Assembly (NCBI RefSeq): GCF_001039355.2
Contig: NW_019775813.1
Coordinates: forward strand, 653,934 to 702,016
Source: Lingula anatina
Taxonomy: Eukaryota > Brachiopoda > Lingulata > Lingulida > Lingulidae
Reading direction: 5' to 3'
DNA: 48,083 bases
The notes under the pieces are model-generated. The model did not search any database, was not told where the DNA came from, and saw only the letters and a program-made list of their open reading frames with translations. Both the position numbers and the translations under genes were made by a program. Below, in pieces: positions 12,620 to 25,305 of this stretch (its first letter is position 1; each line of letters starts with the position of its first letter).

Positions 12620-15600
12620 CTTAAGGATCTGGTCATGTAGCAGTAGCCCCATCCTGTCTGCCGGACCCCCCTTGGTCACCCTGGAAACCACCAGACCACC
12701 ACTGGCTCCACCTTCAGGCTAGAAAATAGAATAATCATAGTCACTGTTTGATTTTTTTTTTATGTGTGTTCCTTTATTCAATCATTCATGTACTTGCATA
12801 GATAAATATTTTGATATTTACTTAGTAATTTGGTAGGTGTTTGTTTGTACGTTTGTACATCCATTCATTCATGTGCTGATTTTTCTTTCATTCATTTATT
12901 CCTTTTATCACTTATTTATCAATATATGCAATTTTATCTCTATCACTTTTAAATTGTAAAAATCAGTCCCAAATTAAAATTCAGGTTGACTGTTAATTTA
13001 CAAATCAGAAACTCAAATAATGATGCATATTTTCAGAGTTTTCGCATATAAATGAATTTATAACATGTCCCTTTCCAAATAAATAACCTATTTGCCAAAA
13101 ACTGTAGAAACCACTGGTCACAAAAACTTTAAATATGAGGTCATGTCTGTCAAAGTTCTCACCACAGAACATTCATCAGATATCAGAATTTTTAATAAAA
13201 GACAGAACAAAGGAAATCTGATTTGTGTTTATTACTGGGTCTCTTCTGCACAGATCAAAAAAGGCCATATGTCAATTGCAATTAAGACTGGAACAATGAA
13301 ACAACATCTCCCCAATTCATTAAGTCTCTGCTCTTAGTTGTCGCAATACAAGAAATACAATCCTCCGGGTCATTATCTTGTAGTTAATTGGTCAGCTTAA
13401 TCGGACATCGATATCAGAGTGGTCAGTGATTAAAGCCGTGTTCACACTGGATAAAAACTGACAGACTCATCAGGTGTAGAACTGGTTCAGTCAATACCAA
13501 CTATGTCCAGAAGAGAAAATTTTACACATGTTAAACAAATATTCTAAGACTATCCATTTTTTCACTATTTATTTTACTCTGAATGATGATAAATCAGTAA
13601 TAATCAATATTATGCCTGTGTTTCTTGCTTCAGACCAACTCACCTTACTTTATTAAAGTGGACTACTAATAATTTAATTTATCTTGACCTAAAGTAGACC
13701 AATTTTTATCAAAAACATGAGACATTGTCGGGCTTGAGATTTTTGATGACCCCAGCCCCTGGTCAGCTTATTGCAGTTCAATTTACAATCCAAAATACAC
13801 TTTGAGAAGAGATGGAAGTCTTTAATAAAATCCTGAAAGTGCAAGCATTGAAGGAGAGCAGTTTTATATGGGGGGGAGGGGGAGGGGAGGGGAGGGGGGC
13901 AGGAAGCACAAAACAACACCTTAATATTAGGATTCAGGATAAATGAGGAATATTTCCATCTCTTCTTGAGTAAGCAGACCAGGACTCTTCATCTTCACAT
14001 AAACTTGCCTTAGACCAATCCAGAACCAATCTAGAGTGTCCACTGTAAATGCGGTCACAGCGGTCAGTTATTAAATATGCATTAGTAATAAGCATTTAAT
14101 GGACTGAAGACTGGACAATAGTTATCAGTCACTGTCAGCTTTCCTGGGGATTTTTTTTCTTCATTTCTCATCAAATAAAAAACTGATATGTTTCTCTGTT
14201 ACTTTGATTTTGCAAGACAAGGCTATCAAATTGAAACTCTGCCTTCATCTTATTGTCTTTTGTCTTTAACATTATTATATATATTTTAGAAAATATTTTT
14301 TTATGTCAAGATTTTTATAATCCTCTGCAGGGTTATGTTTTAACCTTTGAATTGTTGGTTGGTAAATTATCTCAAAATGCAGGGGCAGAGACTGTCTTAT
14401 GGGTCTTCCGGAATACAGTCAGATTTTAAAGTTTACATTGACGGGTATCTTTTTTTTCTGTTGGAAGACCATCAAAAATGGAGGATGGATCAACAAAAAT
14501 TATTTGGAATACTGTCAGAAAATATCTCTGGATCTGCTCCTGAAATGATATGAATGGAATAGATATAAGAAATGGGCTTACTTTGGATTGACTAGATATT
14601 GGTGGTGATCTATTAATTAATTAACTAATTAATTAATTAATTAATTAATTAATTAATTAATCAACTAATAGGCTGCCTTCCTTCAATACTTTTCTAGATA
14701 GCTGTTGTTATTTTCAATGGGGGAATCAATATTTTTTCATGTGCAATTCTTTTATTCAAACATATAACAGTAACAGATTGTGTTCACATGATTTATGCCC
14801 AAGTTCCGTAATTCATGGCCTGCAACTTCTGGAAATCTTTCAGACAACTGACCAGACCTGTGAGGGTTGTGTCCACCACTGAGGTCACTCAAATGGTGAC
14901 TCGAGTCTGGGGCATCTGATTCATGGAATTCAGGTATTCTATTTGCCTTCTTTGTATTCTAGCTAATACTATTTCTAATGGGCTGTTCTCTCGTCTGTGA
15001 TTTAACAAAAAACAGAACACGTCTACAGTCATACTATGGTGTCTCAGTACATGGCGTGCATAACAACACATTGGTAACATTATGTGGTCAATCCAATTTA
15101 CATTTGGACACTGCCCAGACAGCCTCGGNCATTGTCTCCGTGACACTTCACAAGACGATGTACTTTTGTCACCTAGAAGTTGCGACATTCTACCACACCG
15201 CAACACCATCGCCCCAACACCTTGTCATATGGCATTTCACTAATCAGGTCAAATGTCACCAAACTTTGTTTTTCTTTCTAATTGTGATCCCTGCTTAACC
15301 AGATAAACTCTGTGAAAATCAAGTTAACAGCAATCAGTGAGATGCCTTTAATTGGATTACTTGTATAATATAATATTTTAATCGGTTTTAAATGGTTTCC
15401 CCAATCTTGGTGATGTATGTGTCTTTACGATGGGACATATGGGCCCACGGAAAAGAAAACTGAAGAGTGTAAAGATTGGTGTTGTGAGAAAGTAAATCAT
15501 CACAAGTTTGGATTTTCCCCTGTGTTTTAACATATAGACAAGTATCTTAATGGAGATTTGATTGCCAAAAGTATCTTAATGGAGATTTGATTGCCAAATT

Positions 15601-18600
15601 TTTCTCTGATGAAAAAGAACTATAGGCTAACATTAGGTATATGTACCGTGGTTACTTTCAATTGTCTGAAGGCTGAATTCGAGTTAAATGTGTGGGCAGA
15701 CAACAAGAGGACTTTTATCAAGTGACTGTGCTGACCTCTCCTCTCCTAACCTAACCAGAGGTCCTTCTTTTTCAAAATGTGAAAAATGTCAATTTTATTT
15801 TGAACAATAAATTGAACAATTTTAAACAATAAGCAATATTTCAAAGAGCACAAAATCTTCTCAAAACCAAAATACAAAATATAAAATTATATATAGTACT
15901 CATTCATAAATCCTAAATGAATGTGATGCTTTTTTCTTTGTCTCATGTGGCAGAAATAATATCCCATATATCCCTTCGTTAAAGGCCATTTCGGATCACA
16001 GAAAATCAATGGGAAAAACAGTCCAAACCTCTAATCAAATCAGTGTTAATTCCTTTTACTCTTAAGCCACACTCATGCTGAAAGGCAATGAGATTAAATG
16101 AGAGACAAAATTAAATCACAAATTATTCAGATTTGCTGTCAGTGTTTACCACTGCCCAATGAATAAGCCTGGTCAGTAGATATGAATGTATGGTCAGCCT
16201 CAAAGATTGGTCATCTTATACATTGTCCAGTTGTAAAGGTTGACCAGACATTTAAGCTGGAAAGTGTAAATGACAGTGTAGTATGACAAATTTCTCTCAG
16301 ATCATTGAATCACAAATATTTTCCCCTCGTTTAATTCTCACACTGTCCTTTGTTTGATGTTGTGCAAATTCACAAAAACCAACAAAAACCACTCAGACTC
16401 TTTTTGAGGTACTAGAATAGCTCCAATTTTGTGTAGAAAGGGAAGAGTTTACACTGAATTTATGACCATAAAGTAACCTCAGTCATAATTATTTGTGAAT
16501 TCATCAGACAAACTATTTTCTCCAATCAAACGTCTTAAATACTTCTTCTCCAGTAATAAAAGAATTAAATTAAATTAAATTGTTTTTTTTAATTAATTGA
16601 ACATTTGGCATAAAAATAACATAATGCAATGGAATCCTAGGTAAAAAAAAAAAAAAACTAAAAGCTTTCCAACAGGAGCCTACAGCCAAGCTTTGACTGT
16701 TTCGTCAGGATGGTCTCTTTGAGGCCCAAATTCTTCTCCACAATTTTTCTCTAGGCTTTGGCTGTTTTTAAATATCTTCCAGAAGGTCTAGCTCTTTTAG
16801 GCCATAATTCTTGTCCATTATTTTTCTCTAGGCTTTGAATGTGTATCTTCCAGAGGGCCTAGCTCTTTCAGGGCTTAATTTTTTTTCTAATTCTTCACCA
16901 CATACCCCCTTCAGAAATGACATCCTACATCATTGTAGGCAATAATCAATATGTCATTATAACAGCATTACTGTTCCACTTTAATGTGTAAGAATTCGAT
17001 TAAGAAAAATCTTCACCTGAGGAAATCTCATATGATGACTTATCAGATGTTAGGACTTAAAGGTAAAACTTACATCCAACTCTGCCACCTGTTTCACTAT
17101 TCAGGCTAAAACTTTCCTCACAAATCAATACAATTGCTTCTAATATCACGTCTAAATATTTTTGTTTGTAATAAGACTGGATGGATCAGTATCATAACAC
17201 TTAACAATCACAGCTTATATACATATGCACAGTCCACATGGGGGGGGGGGCTGTTGTAAGGGCCTTTTTATTAGCATTATAGATCTTATACCATGATTTA
17301 TCTGATTTTTTTTTTAATCAACTGATAAAACTTTTACTATAAGTATCACATGCTTTTATCATCTTTACATTTGTCTTTACATTCATCAATTATGTATAAT
17401 TTCACAAAAGTCAGCCAGATTGACCCCATCATAAAGACCATACTTTGAGGATGTATTATCATCTATTATGTAGTGGTTTAAGGCAGATTACCTCTGATTA
17501 GCTATAACAATAGTTGTTGATGTTTATGCCCTAATACTTGACCACCAGCTTGATCAACTGACCTGCGCCACCTGTTAGTGTTTGTGAACTTAATTAAGTG
17601 TTTTGTTCTGGTGATCATGTAGGTAATGAGTTACATAAATACTAGTAAGTATTTCACAATATAACAAGGAGAAAGAGGTTGTAGAGAAAGATTAGGGGTC
17701 TTCCATTTTTATTATTATCATTTTCACAAGCCGACTAACCATAGGCATGCATAAACTTACTGTGAATCCACCCATCAAGTTGAATCCCAGTGAATGATTC
17801 TTCCTCTCCAATATTACTGTAATATTTTCCTCTGTTGGCTGTAATATGAAATCATGGAAAATACTCAGAAACATCAGAACAATTCATTATCATATTTTGC
17901 TACATGTAATTTCCTTTACCTTTTTTCCAAAGCTCTAAAAAAGGTAAAAGTAGTGAAAAATACAAGGAATAAAAAAAGTGTAATGAAATTGTTTTCTTAT
18001 AAATATTATTTTTACAGGTAGAAATGGCAAGACATCCTTTTACAAATGAATAAAACATCTTTTGAAATAGAGAATATCACTATAAAAGTAACATTTGTAT
18101 GTCTAATATATAGCTATAGATTACAGATAAAAATAGCATTAAATATTAAATCAACCAAATATTGTCTCCCTTTTTACCCCAGAGAGAATTCAAACTTTAA
18201 ACAGAGAATCATTCTCCATTTGTTGAAATAGTAACTGAATATCCTTGCTATGTATTTGAACCAAATATTAGCAAATCATTATTATCTTGTTTTACCTTTT
18301 GTTTATCCATTCTGAATAAACAATATTGGCAACTTTATTTTCAAGGGCAAACATACAAGAGGAATTACTTAATTTACAGTAAAATTGTCACTTTGAAAGC
18401 ATTTATTGTAAGGCAGTGATATATTAAAACATTTGAAATAGACAAATTCTAAGCTCTGAATCCTGTTTTTTTAACACAGTCTAGAGATTTTGTTTTTTGG
18501 TTGCAGACATATCAGCCATTACATAATATGACTGAATTAAGAATCAATACATGTAATACGCAGGACATTTTGTTAACACCACTTCATAAATCAAAAGTAA

Positions 18601-19097
18601 TGGTCAGTTGTGGCGCACGGTATTGAATTCTGTAAACCCATGGAATTCAATTCCAAGACAAATGTTTGCAAATTAGCCAGTCCAGCTAAAGCGTTTCTAC
18701 ATAATCAATAAACATTGGTGATCAGTATGGAGAATAAGGATGTAAATCTAGCCACGACTAAATTCATCCTTTTCACAAAGGAAAGTATGTTCGCTATCTC
18801 TTGTTGTATTATTACACAATTCCTACAAGATACAAATTAATTAGCTTTTGGAAAAAAACACCTGTATCCCCTTTTCTCAAATGCTGAATAATCTTCATGA
18901 AAAACAAAGAAAAAAAACAGAGGTAGGTGATTATATGACACTCATATTAACAAGGGTGATAAATTCTCTCTCTCTTTCTCTCCTTTCAATATCCCCCTAA
19001 AATACATACATACACTGTACATGCATGCATCCATACATTAAAAAAACAAAAACAAAAGATGGGTATTTGTATGACACTCATAAAACAAGGGTGATCA

Positions 19098-19165
<68 letters not shown>

Positions 19166-20232
19166 CTACGTACAGCATAAACATATCCTTGAAAAACAAA
19201 AACACCACAGCTAGAGAGTCAGGTGGTGATATGACACTGATAATGAGATACAGTGATAAATTCCTCTCAATTACACCATAATTATGGCAACAGACAGCCA
19301 ACAAATCAAGTTTCACTGCCTTGTGTTAACTCAGGACAAAAACAAAAAATTAGAAGGGACTTAGAAGTATTGTTTTTACATTATATGTTTCTCTTACTCC
19401 TAAGGGAAGAAACATTAGCTAGATTCAGATCAGCCTGTGAATTTTTTTCTGTGGCTTCTGCAATTACTTTAAGAAAATTACAAAAAATGAGGGAAGGGAT
19501 TTTTTGTAAGGTATGAAAATTAGTTCTGTTCATGCATGTTCTTTGTTTTTATATTTTGTTCTTCTTCTCCCTCGAGATTAAAGAACTCCAGCAATATAAA
19601 AATGAATCCTAAATGACAGAAATGCAGAGGGTGATAAGAACCAAACTGTCAAGATGCACTGAGAACTTGTTCAATCATGGTCAGCCAGTTGGTTCTCTGT
19701 CTCACACATAAAGATATATGTCCAATATTCTTCGATCATTTTATTCTTCTAACATCAATTTTCTCTCGTCCACATTGAATCTTTTCTAAGTAATGCACAT
19801 ACAGATGTTCTTTTTTATAGTTTTAAATATAAAATTATTCAACTAATGAAAAATTATATTTACATTAAATTCTCTTAAAATACCCTCTATAACCTTTGGT
19901 AATATTACATCTACTCCTTTTTTATTTTATAGATATCTTTAGATAAAGACAATTAGGCTTCGTTCACATGCAATGTCTATTTTCTAAAAATCTATTTTCT
20001 ATTCGCGGTATATCTTGTGATCACGGTCTGTGCCCTGAATGTCCCGCGGCGTAATTACTGGCAGCGCGAGCCAGTTACTATAAGTTACTATAAGTAACTG
20101 GCTCGCGCTGCCAGTAATTACGCCGCGGGATTTTCAGGGCACAGACGGTGATCATAAGATACCGCGAATAGAAAATAGATTTTTAGAAAATAGACTTTTC
20201 ATGTGAACGAAGCCTTACTGTCGCTCCAAGCT

Positions 20233-20281
<49 letters not shown>

Positions 20282-20900
20282 GAGTGCAAATACAAGGCTT
20301 TTTTCATGATACCTACCTGTGTGTGTGCGTGCATGCATGCATGCACACAAGGGAAAGGGGAAAACTTTGAATTAATATCATTATAGAAGGTCTCACCTGT
20401 AAGCATGACAGACTGTAACTTGATAAAGATGACAGCTGACTTTTGCAATCCACTAATCTCTTCTGAAAATGTTCCACCTGGAATTTCAACTCGCAATGCA
20501 GCTCTGCAATCTGTCCAAGTAGCATCTTTTCTCGTTTGCCATAATTTGTCGTAAGTTTCCGCAGCTGGTTTTTTGACGAACGAAGCTCCAATTCTTGACT
20601 GGTCACATGATTTCGTAACGCCTGTACGCAGTCGTGATTTTCTGAATTCTTTGGCATCAGGGGCAGTTGGCATCCCTTCTGGCAAAATCCTTGAGGGCGA
20701 AACGAGCACCATGTGGATTCGTGTTCCTCCAATGCATTTAAACTCACCTTAGTTTCACAGCCCTGGTTTCTACACTGTATTGGTCTCCACCTACATTCTT
20801 TCATATGCCTCTGTAAAGATGACAGTTTCATTCTCTCCTGGCAACCTCTGGTGAAATATTCACAAGAAACTTCCATGTGTCTTGTATTGTATTGTACCAT
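12620..20900 (-). CDS. PDZRN3/PDZRN4-like TRAF zinc-finger and PDZ protein, three exons (partial)
   Basis: Exons in transcript order are 20900-20397 (168 codons), 17838-17761 (26 codons) and 12718-12620 (33 codons). All junctions are phase 0 with GT-AG ends. Exon 1 encodes a TRAF-type zinc finger with regularly spaced Cys/His (CEYFTRGC, HMKEC, CRNQGC, HESTWC, FCQKGC), then a charged coiled coil containing GKREKMLLGQIAELHCEL. This matches the region after the RING in PDZRN3/4 (LNX-family E3 ligases). Exon 2 starts PDZ1 with the carboxylate-binding loop SLGFNLMGG. Exon 3 continues it with GGPADRMGLLLHDQILK. Known PDZRN3 is a RING E3 ligase acting at synapses and in Wnt signalling. The RING, the end of PDZ1 and everything after it are missing here. 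An in-frame TAG lies immediately upstream of the first ATG within the acceptor, so Met at 20900 is either internal or the start of a RING-less form. PDZRN3 and PDZRN4 orthologues cannot be separated from these pieces. Confidence 0.85.
14612..14661. repeat. AATT/TTAA tetranucleotide microsatellite
   Basis: About 12 units of TTAA with one imperfect unit. It is self-complementary. Confidence 0.9.
15541..15598. repeat. 29-bp perfect tandem duplication
   Basis: The unit beginning AGTATCTTAATGGAG occurs at 15541-15569 and again at 15570-15598 without mismatch, which implies a recent duplication or an assembly stutter. Confidence 0.9.
17839..19955 (-). other. PDZRN-like intron, no gene seen
   Basis: This is the intron between the zinc-finger/coiled-coil exon and the first PDZ exon, up to the inserted hairpin element. 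It is AT-rich and carries a CT/CA microsatellite. No coding signal was recognised. Confidence 0.65.
19101..19163. repeat. CT then CA dinucleotide microsatellite
   Basis: A (TC)n block is followed directly by (AC)n. Confidence 0.95.
19956..20214. mobile_element. Hairpin MITE, PIF/Harbinger-like, copy 1
   Basis: This 259-bp element is almost entirely one inverted repeat. The arms start GGCTTCGTTCACATG and end in its exact complement, with a centre built from short ACTATAAGTT-type units. Direct TTA flanks (19953-19955 and 20215-20217) look like a 3-bp target duplication. A TTA/TAA target and a GGC...GTTCACA terminus are typical of PIF/Harbinger non-autonomous elements, so the class is inferred from family knowledge. 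It sits in a PDZRN intron, 182 bp beyond the exon 1 donor. A second copy of the same length lies at 46697. It carries no coding capacity. Confidence 0.9.
20234..20281. repeat. CA microsatellite with TA tail
   Basis: About 20 AC units then TATATA, beginning 20 bp from the end of the hairpin element. Confidence 0.95.
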
Positions 20901-21705
20901 CTATGAGGCACTGATATACTTATACAACAGTTCCCTACTTTCTATATTCTCCTAAAATCCTTTTAAAAAGAGACCCTCTATAATAAATTTCCAAAAAAAA
21001 AAAAAAAAATCTGCTGATAATCTTCTCCCACGTTGCTCAACTTTGTAGAAATGTCAAGTTCCCTGGTATTTTTAAGGGTATCAATCCTGTGAAAAAAAAA
21101 AGCGCAAACCGATTATGTATGTAAAAAAAAAAAAAATAAACATCAACAAGAAAAGTTGAGATTATAAGAAAAAATATAAAAGAGAAATGCAGACATGTGC
21201 ACCACTGTCTTCAGAAGCACTTTTCAGTTCTTTGCACCGATGTTTCACCTTAAACTGAAATTACTCGGAATACGCTGTTGGCCAATACTGCGTCCGCGTT
21301 AATGAACATCTGATATAGCCTACGAGCGTCCATTAAAACGCAACAACTGTCACTGTCAGCTCACCAGATATGTAACAACAAACAAACACAGCAACGTGTA
21401 ACAAACAAGCCTTGCGACAGCCTCCACTGGCGTTGACTGAAACTGAAAATGTTTCTGTCCTGTAATATTATTGTGTTCATTATTCTACCAAGTCACTGCC
21501 CGCCTATCGCTGCCTCCGAGGAACGCGGCAATTACAGATAATCTCCTTACTGCTCCGCGTGCTGGCTGTTTGACTGGGAATCGATCCATGATTTCTCAGA
21601 AAATGACGGGGAAGCTCTTATCACCATGATGAAATAGGACGTTACGCTCGAGCCATGTGCTCCGCCGTGAACATGGGTTCGAGGCTAATTGTTTCACGAG
21701 ACTCT

Positions 21706-21717
21706 CCCCCCCCCCCC

Positions 21718-21753
<36 letters not shown>
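21706..21753. repeat. Poly-C followed by AC microsatellite
   Basis: A run of 15 C leads into about 16 AC units. The same poly-C plus CA architecture recurs at 28765. Confidence 0.9.
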
Positions 21754-21756
<3 letters not shown>

Positions 21757-22094
21757 CACCGCTCTGAGCCCTGTCATGATGTGGTTGGTATTTAATTTTT
21801 AAGATTAATTGAGGGTAGGATATTCCGATAAGATATTAAAAGATGTTCCCTCTAACTGTCGGATCTAGGATTTTACTGGAGGGGCAACTGGATAGGGAAA
21901 AATTGTCGAGCAAATCAAATATAAAACAGGCCATTCAAAAAATCAATGAGTCGTGTAGGTCTGGGGTACATGGATGAAAGACATATACAAAGATCATTTG
22001 TTTTTTATCTCGTTTCTCTGGTAAAACTTTTTCATGTGAGAAGAGAAAAAGGGGTAGGCCTACCGCCTTGGCACCCCCCCCCCTTCCTCGGACC

Positions 22095-22104
22095 ACCTCT
22101 CTCC

Positions 22105-22154
<50 letters not shown>
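22095..22154. repeat. TC then CA microsatellite
   Basis: (TC)n passes directly into (AC)n. The Leu/Ser/His/Thr-rich frame across it is a repeat artefact. Confidence 0.9.
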
Positions 22155-22155
<1 letters not shown>

Positions 22156-25100
22156 CACGTCCACACATACTCAATGGATAGCAGTCCCACCGATTGTTCC
22201 GATGCGGAGCAGTGTTTTCCAATATTTAGTCCGGTGTAGTTAGGCCCTACAACTTGTCGCGTTGTCTCAAAATCACTGCTGGATCAAGGAGATAGTGAAG
22301 ACCCTTTTCTGTCACCGATTTGTATATTTGTTGCTTATTGTTACCAACTTAACTCAATTTCGAGAGGAGAAATATTGCATATTTTTCGACGGGTTATTAG
22401 AACTAATTTCGTTAGTGTTTGCGCTAGTCAATGTTTCTTTTGCGTGTCTCAGCACCTTCGGTTTTTTCTTTTTCTTGAAATCATGATGCTTGAAAACTGT
22501 AACTGACAGTAATAAAATTATTGAATTGATCAATAGCTGTCATTTCTTTTAATTAAGCATCTTTTATCATAATAAGAGGACTGATTCCCTTCACCCCGAC
22601 AATTGATCCAATCTTTAAAGCCAAAAATTTTAGTCTTATTCTACCCCAAAAAATCACTATCTATAAAAGTTTTATAATAACTTGGACGATTTAAATGTCC
22701 AAGATGATAACAAAGACGTAAATAATGCCTCAGACTACAAGTTAAGTAGACTGTCATGGATTTACTTTGCATTCAAGTAGACCATTTTTTTAGTCTTATA
22801 GATTAAGGACAATTTTCCAACTTGAGTTTTATTTATATATTCATTCATTTATTTTATCAAAAAAGGGGGGTTCATCTTGATAGGTCATGGCTACCTTTAA
22901 TTTATGCTTTGATGACTACATGAATTGGGAAAAATCTGATCATTAGAAAACGCCCCCTTTTATCAGTCTGACCAAGCAGAAGAAGTCACGACACCAAATA
23001 ATTGAATAAGTCACCACTTGCTCATTTCAATGGCGACACGGCAGCGGTGCGTCGGCACCATCAAAGGACAGAATAAAGTTAATAAACAGGTTAAGCAGCT
23101 GGCCGATGCGTAACAGTGGTATATAACAAAGGTTGATTTAAGCTCCGTGATTGTATTAACAGTGGACAAGAAATCTTTGAATCTGAAGATCTGTTCAAGT
23201 GCCTTTGGTCTACTCAGCGGGATTAACGCCATGCCTGATCGGGGCCAAGTATAATCCAGCACAGCACGAACTTGGATAATGACGATCGACAATAGTGGAA
23301 CTCTGTGATTACAATTGATGGTTCTGAAAACCATTTGCTCGTTTTAACATTTAGCTAATTATAAAAACACCTGGACAAGTAGGTGTACATTCAACATCCA
23401 AGGCGTTTAGACGGATCGTGTTTAGTTTAAAAACTCCTAATGTTATGCTTTTGCTATTATCTATATTCTTTGTAAGTTATTTCTCACAAGACCGATATGC
23501 CACTATCATTAGCGATTTTTTGTAGGAACAGTTTTGTAAAGGGCAATAAATGCCATCTTTATTGATATTATTACCTTTTTTTCTTTTCTTCTGTTCTGGG
23601 TAAAGCGACTATTATCTTCACGACGACGTGCGTTTTTATTCATATTAAACTAAAAAAAACTACCGAAGATAAGAATCGTAAGTTTCAAGTCCATATATGT
23701 CAGATTCTTAACCCCCTGCCATTTACTAGTATTACATGGGATGTATGCAATGTTTTAGGCATACAAACTTCCATTAGCCCTATATTTCTTATTATTAAGA
23801 TGAATATCTCAAAATTGGAAATAACACATAGGGATTCCCCATACCTAGAAAGACGGGACAAAATTATTCACAAATTCAACAATTTGTTTTAAACGTGTGC
23901 AATCGGTAATGCTGGGCTTCAAGGGGAAGTGATTGAAACTGCAATCTTGGACGTAATAATTTTGTCCATGCCGCAATCAAGTCCTTTTCACCAACAACCA
24001 CGTGCCCAGTATACGACACAATGGAGCGGTTTGAATGGGAATTGTGCTTGGTGTGACAAGTCACTCAACAAACGCATTTTTCCTGGACAAGTGATGTTAT
24101 GGCACAGAGTTGATTCTGACGATTTTTTTCATTGTGAAAGGCCAGTTTAACTACTTCCCCCTCCCCTCTTGGTATCTCAGTCTACCAATGCAATGCCCTC
24201 AGTTTGTGAGTTCAATAAAACAAACTCTGCACAAAATGATTTTTTTTCATATTTATTTTCAGTAAATAACACACAGAACATATCTTTCACAATGCATCCC
24301 CCAGAAGACCTTTTCTTAGGCTACACCATTCTGTTTATTTCTGAGAAATTTGACTGAAAATCATTTCACACTGAAAAACCTTCAAATATATGGATACATC
24401 CACTAAGCTTCACTTGTCAGGAGAAGCTGTTTAAAAAGATAAACACCCCTTGTTTGTTTTACAAGAAAAAGAATGGTATGCATTGTTCATTGATGAAAAC
24501 AACATATCATACAACAAGAAAAGATGTTTTTATAAAAACTGTCACTACAATTTTGGTCCAACCTAAGCTTTACCACATAATTATCACAACTGACTTTTAA
24601 ATGATAAATATCTGATAAAAAATATCAAATTATCTACATGTCTAAGGACAGTTAGAACTGTTGACATGGGCTATATAAGAAAATAGGAATACTGCTACAG
24701 ACAAACACGTAGGAAAAAATATTCTTTAAGAATGTAATGTGTATCAGGATATGCATGTAAAATTATTTGATTTTACAATTACAAAAGCTGGTAAAAATGC
24801 ATGTACTGGAAAAAGAAGTAAAATTATTTTGATTGTGGAACATGCTAAATGTGAATTTTGGTTCCAGAATTTTGTTTCTGTGAATACTTCATCAATAATC
24901 GGTCTGAATATCTTCCTGTAAACATAGGACACAATGTCTCAAATTGCAAACAAATCTCATCGAATTGGTGTTCGCATCTTTAATTGGGGTTTAAATAACT
25001 ATATCCTCCATAACTGTGTATATATTTCAGAAGATATGGGTCTAAAAAATTGCTATTCCATTCAGGACTGGTTTTTTAAACTTCACCTTCCTAAATTCTT

Positions 25101-25305
25101 AAAAATTCCCAGATTAGAAATTCTATAGAAAGTATGTATGTGTGCTGACAAGATTACTTTCAACTATGTTCCAAAGTAATTGACCTACAAAAAAAAAAAA
25201 AAAAGAAAAAAAAAAGATGATTACTGTTATCACTGTTGGGGAAAATGGATGGAATTCAAAGAGTATATATTAATATCAACCTCTCTTTTTTCCATTAGAT
25301 CAATT

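Larger units (their letters stand above)
12719..17760 (-). other. PDZRN-like intron between the two PDZ1 exons
   Basis: This 5-kb intron splits PDZ1 after its binding loop. It contains a G-rich tract (13870-13900), an AATT-type microsatellite, one ambiguous base at 15129, a 29-bp tandem duplication at 15541 and a poly-G run near 17241. Open frames on both strands across 14889-15298 have no recognisable domain. Confidence 0.7.
20901..25305. other. Intergenic stretch upstream of the PDZRN-like exons
   Basis: No exon with recognisable protein similarity was found, and no RING motif was seen on the minus strand. A locally CpG-richer part (about 21240-21680) could hold the promoter and a 5' untranslated exon, because a good minus-strand donor (GTGAGC) sits at 21364-21359. 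The rest is AT-rich with CA microsatellites and A runs at 20993-21009 and 25190-25215. Confidence 0.5.

Noticed and set aside
14889-15298. Overlapping 106-codon open frames on both strands
   Set aside because: No domain-like composition, no supporting splice context, and one ambiguous base within; probably chance or a decayed repeat.
23011-23334. 107-codon minus-strand open frame
   Set aside because: No recognisable motif, and no RING-type Cys/His spacing despite its position upstream of the PDZRN exons.
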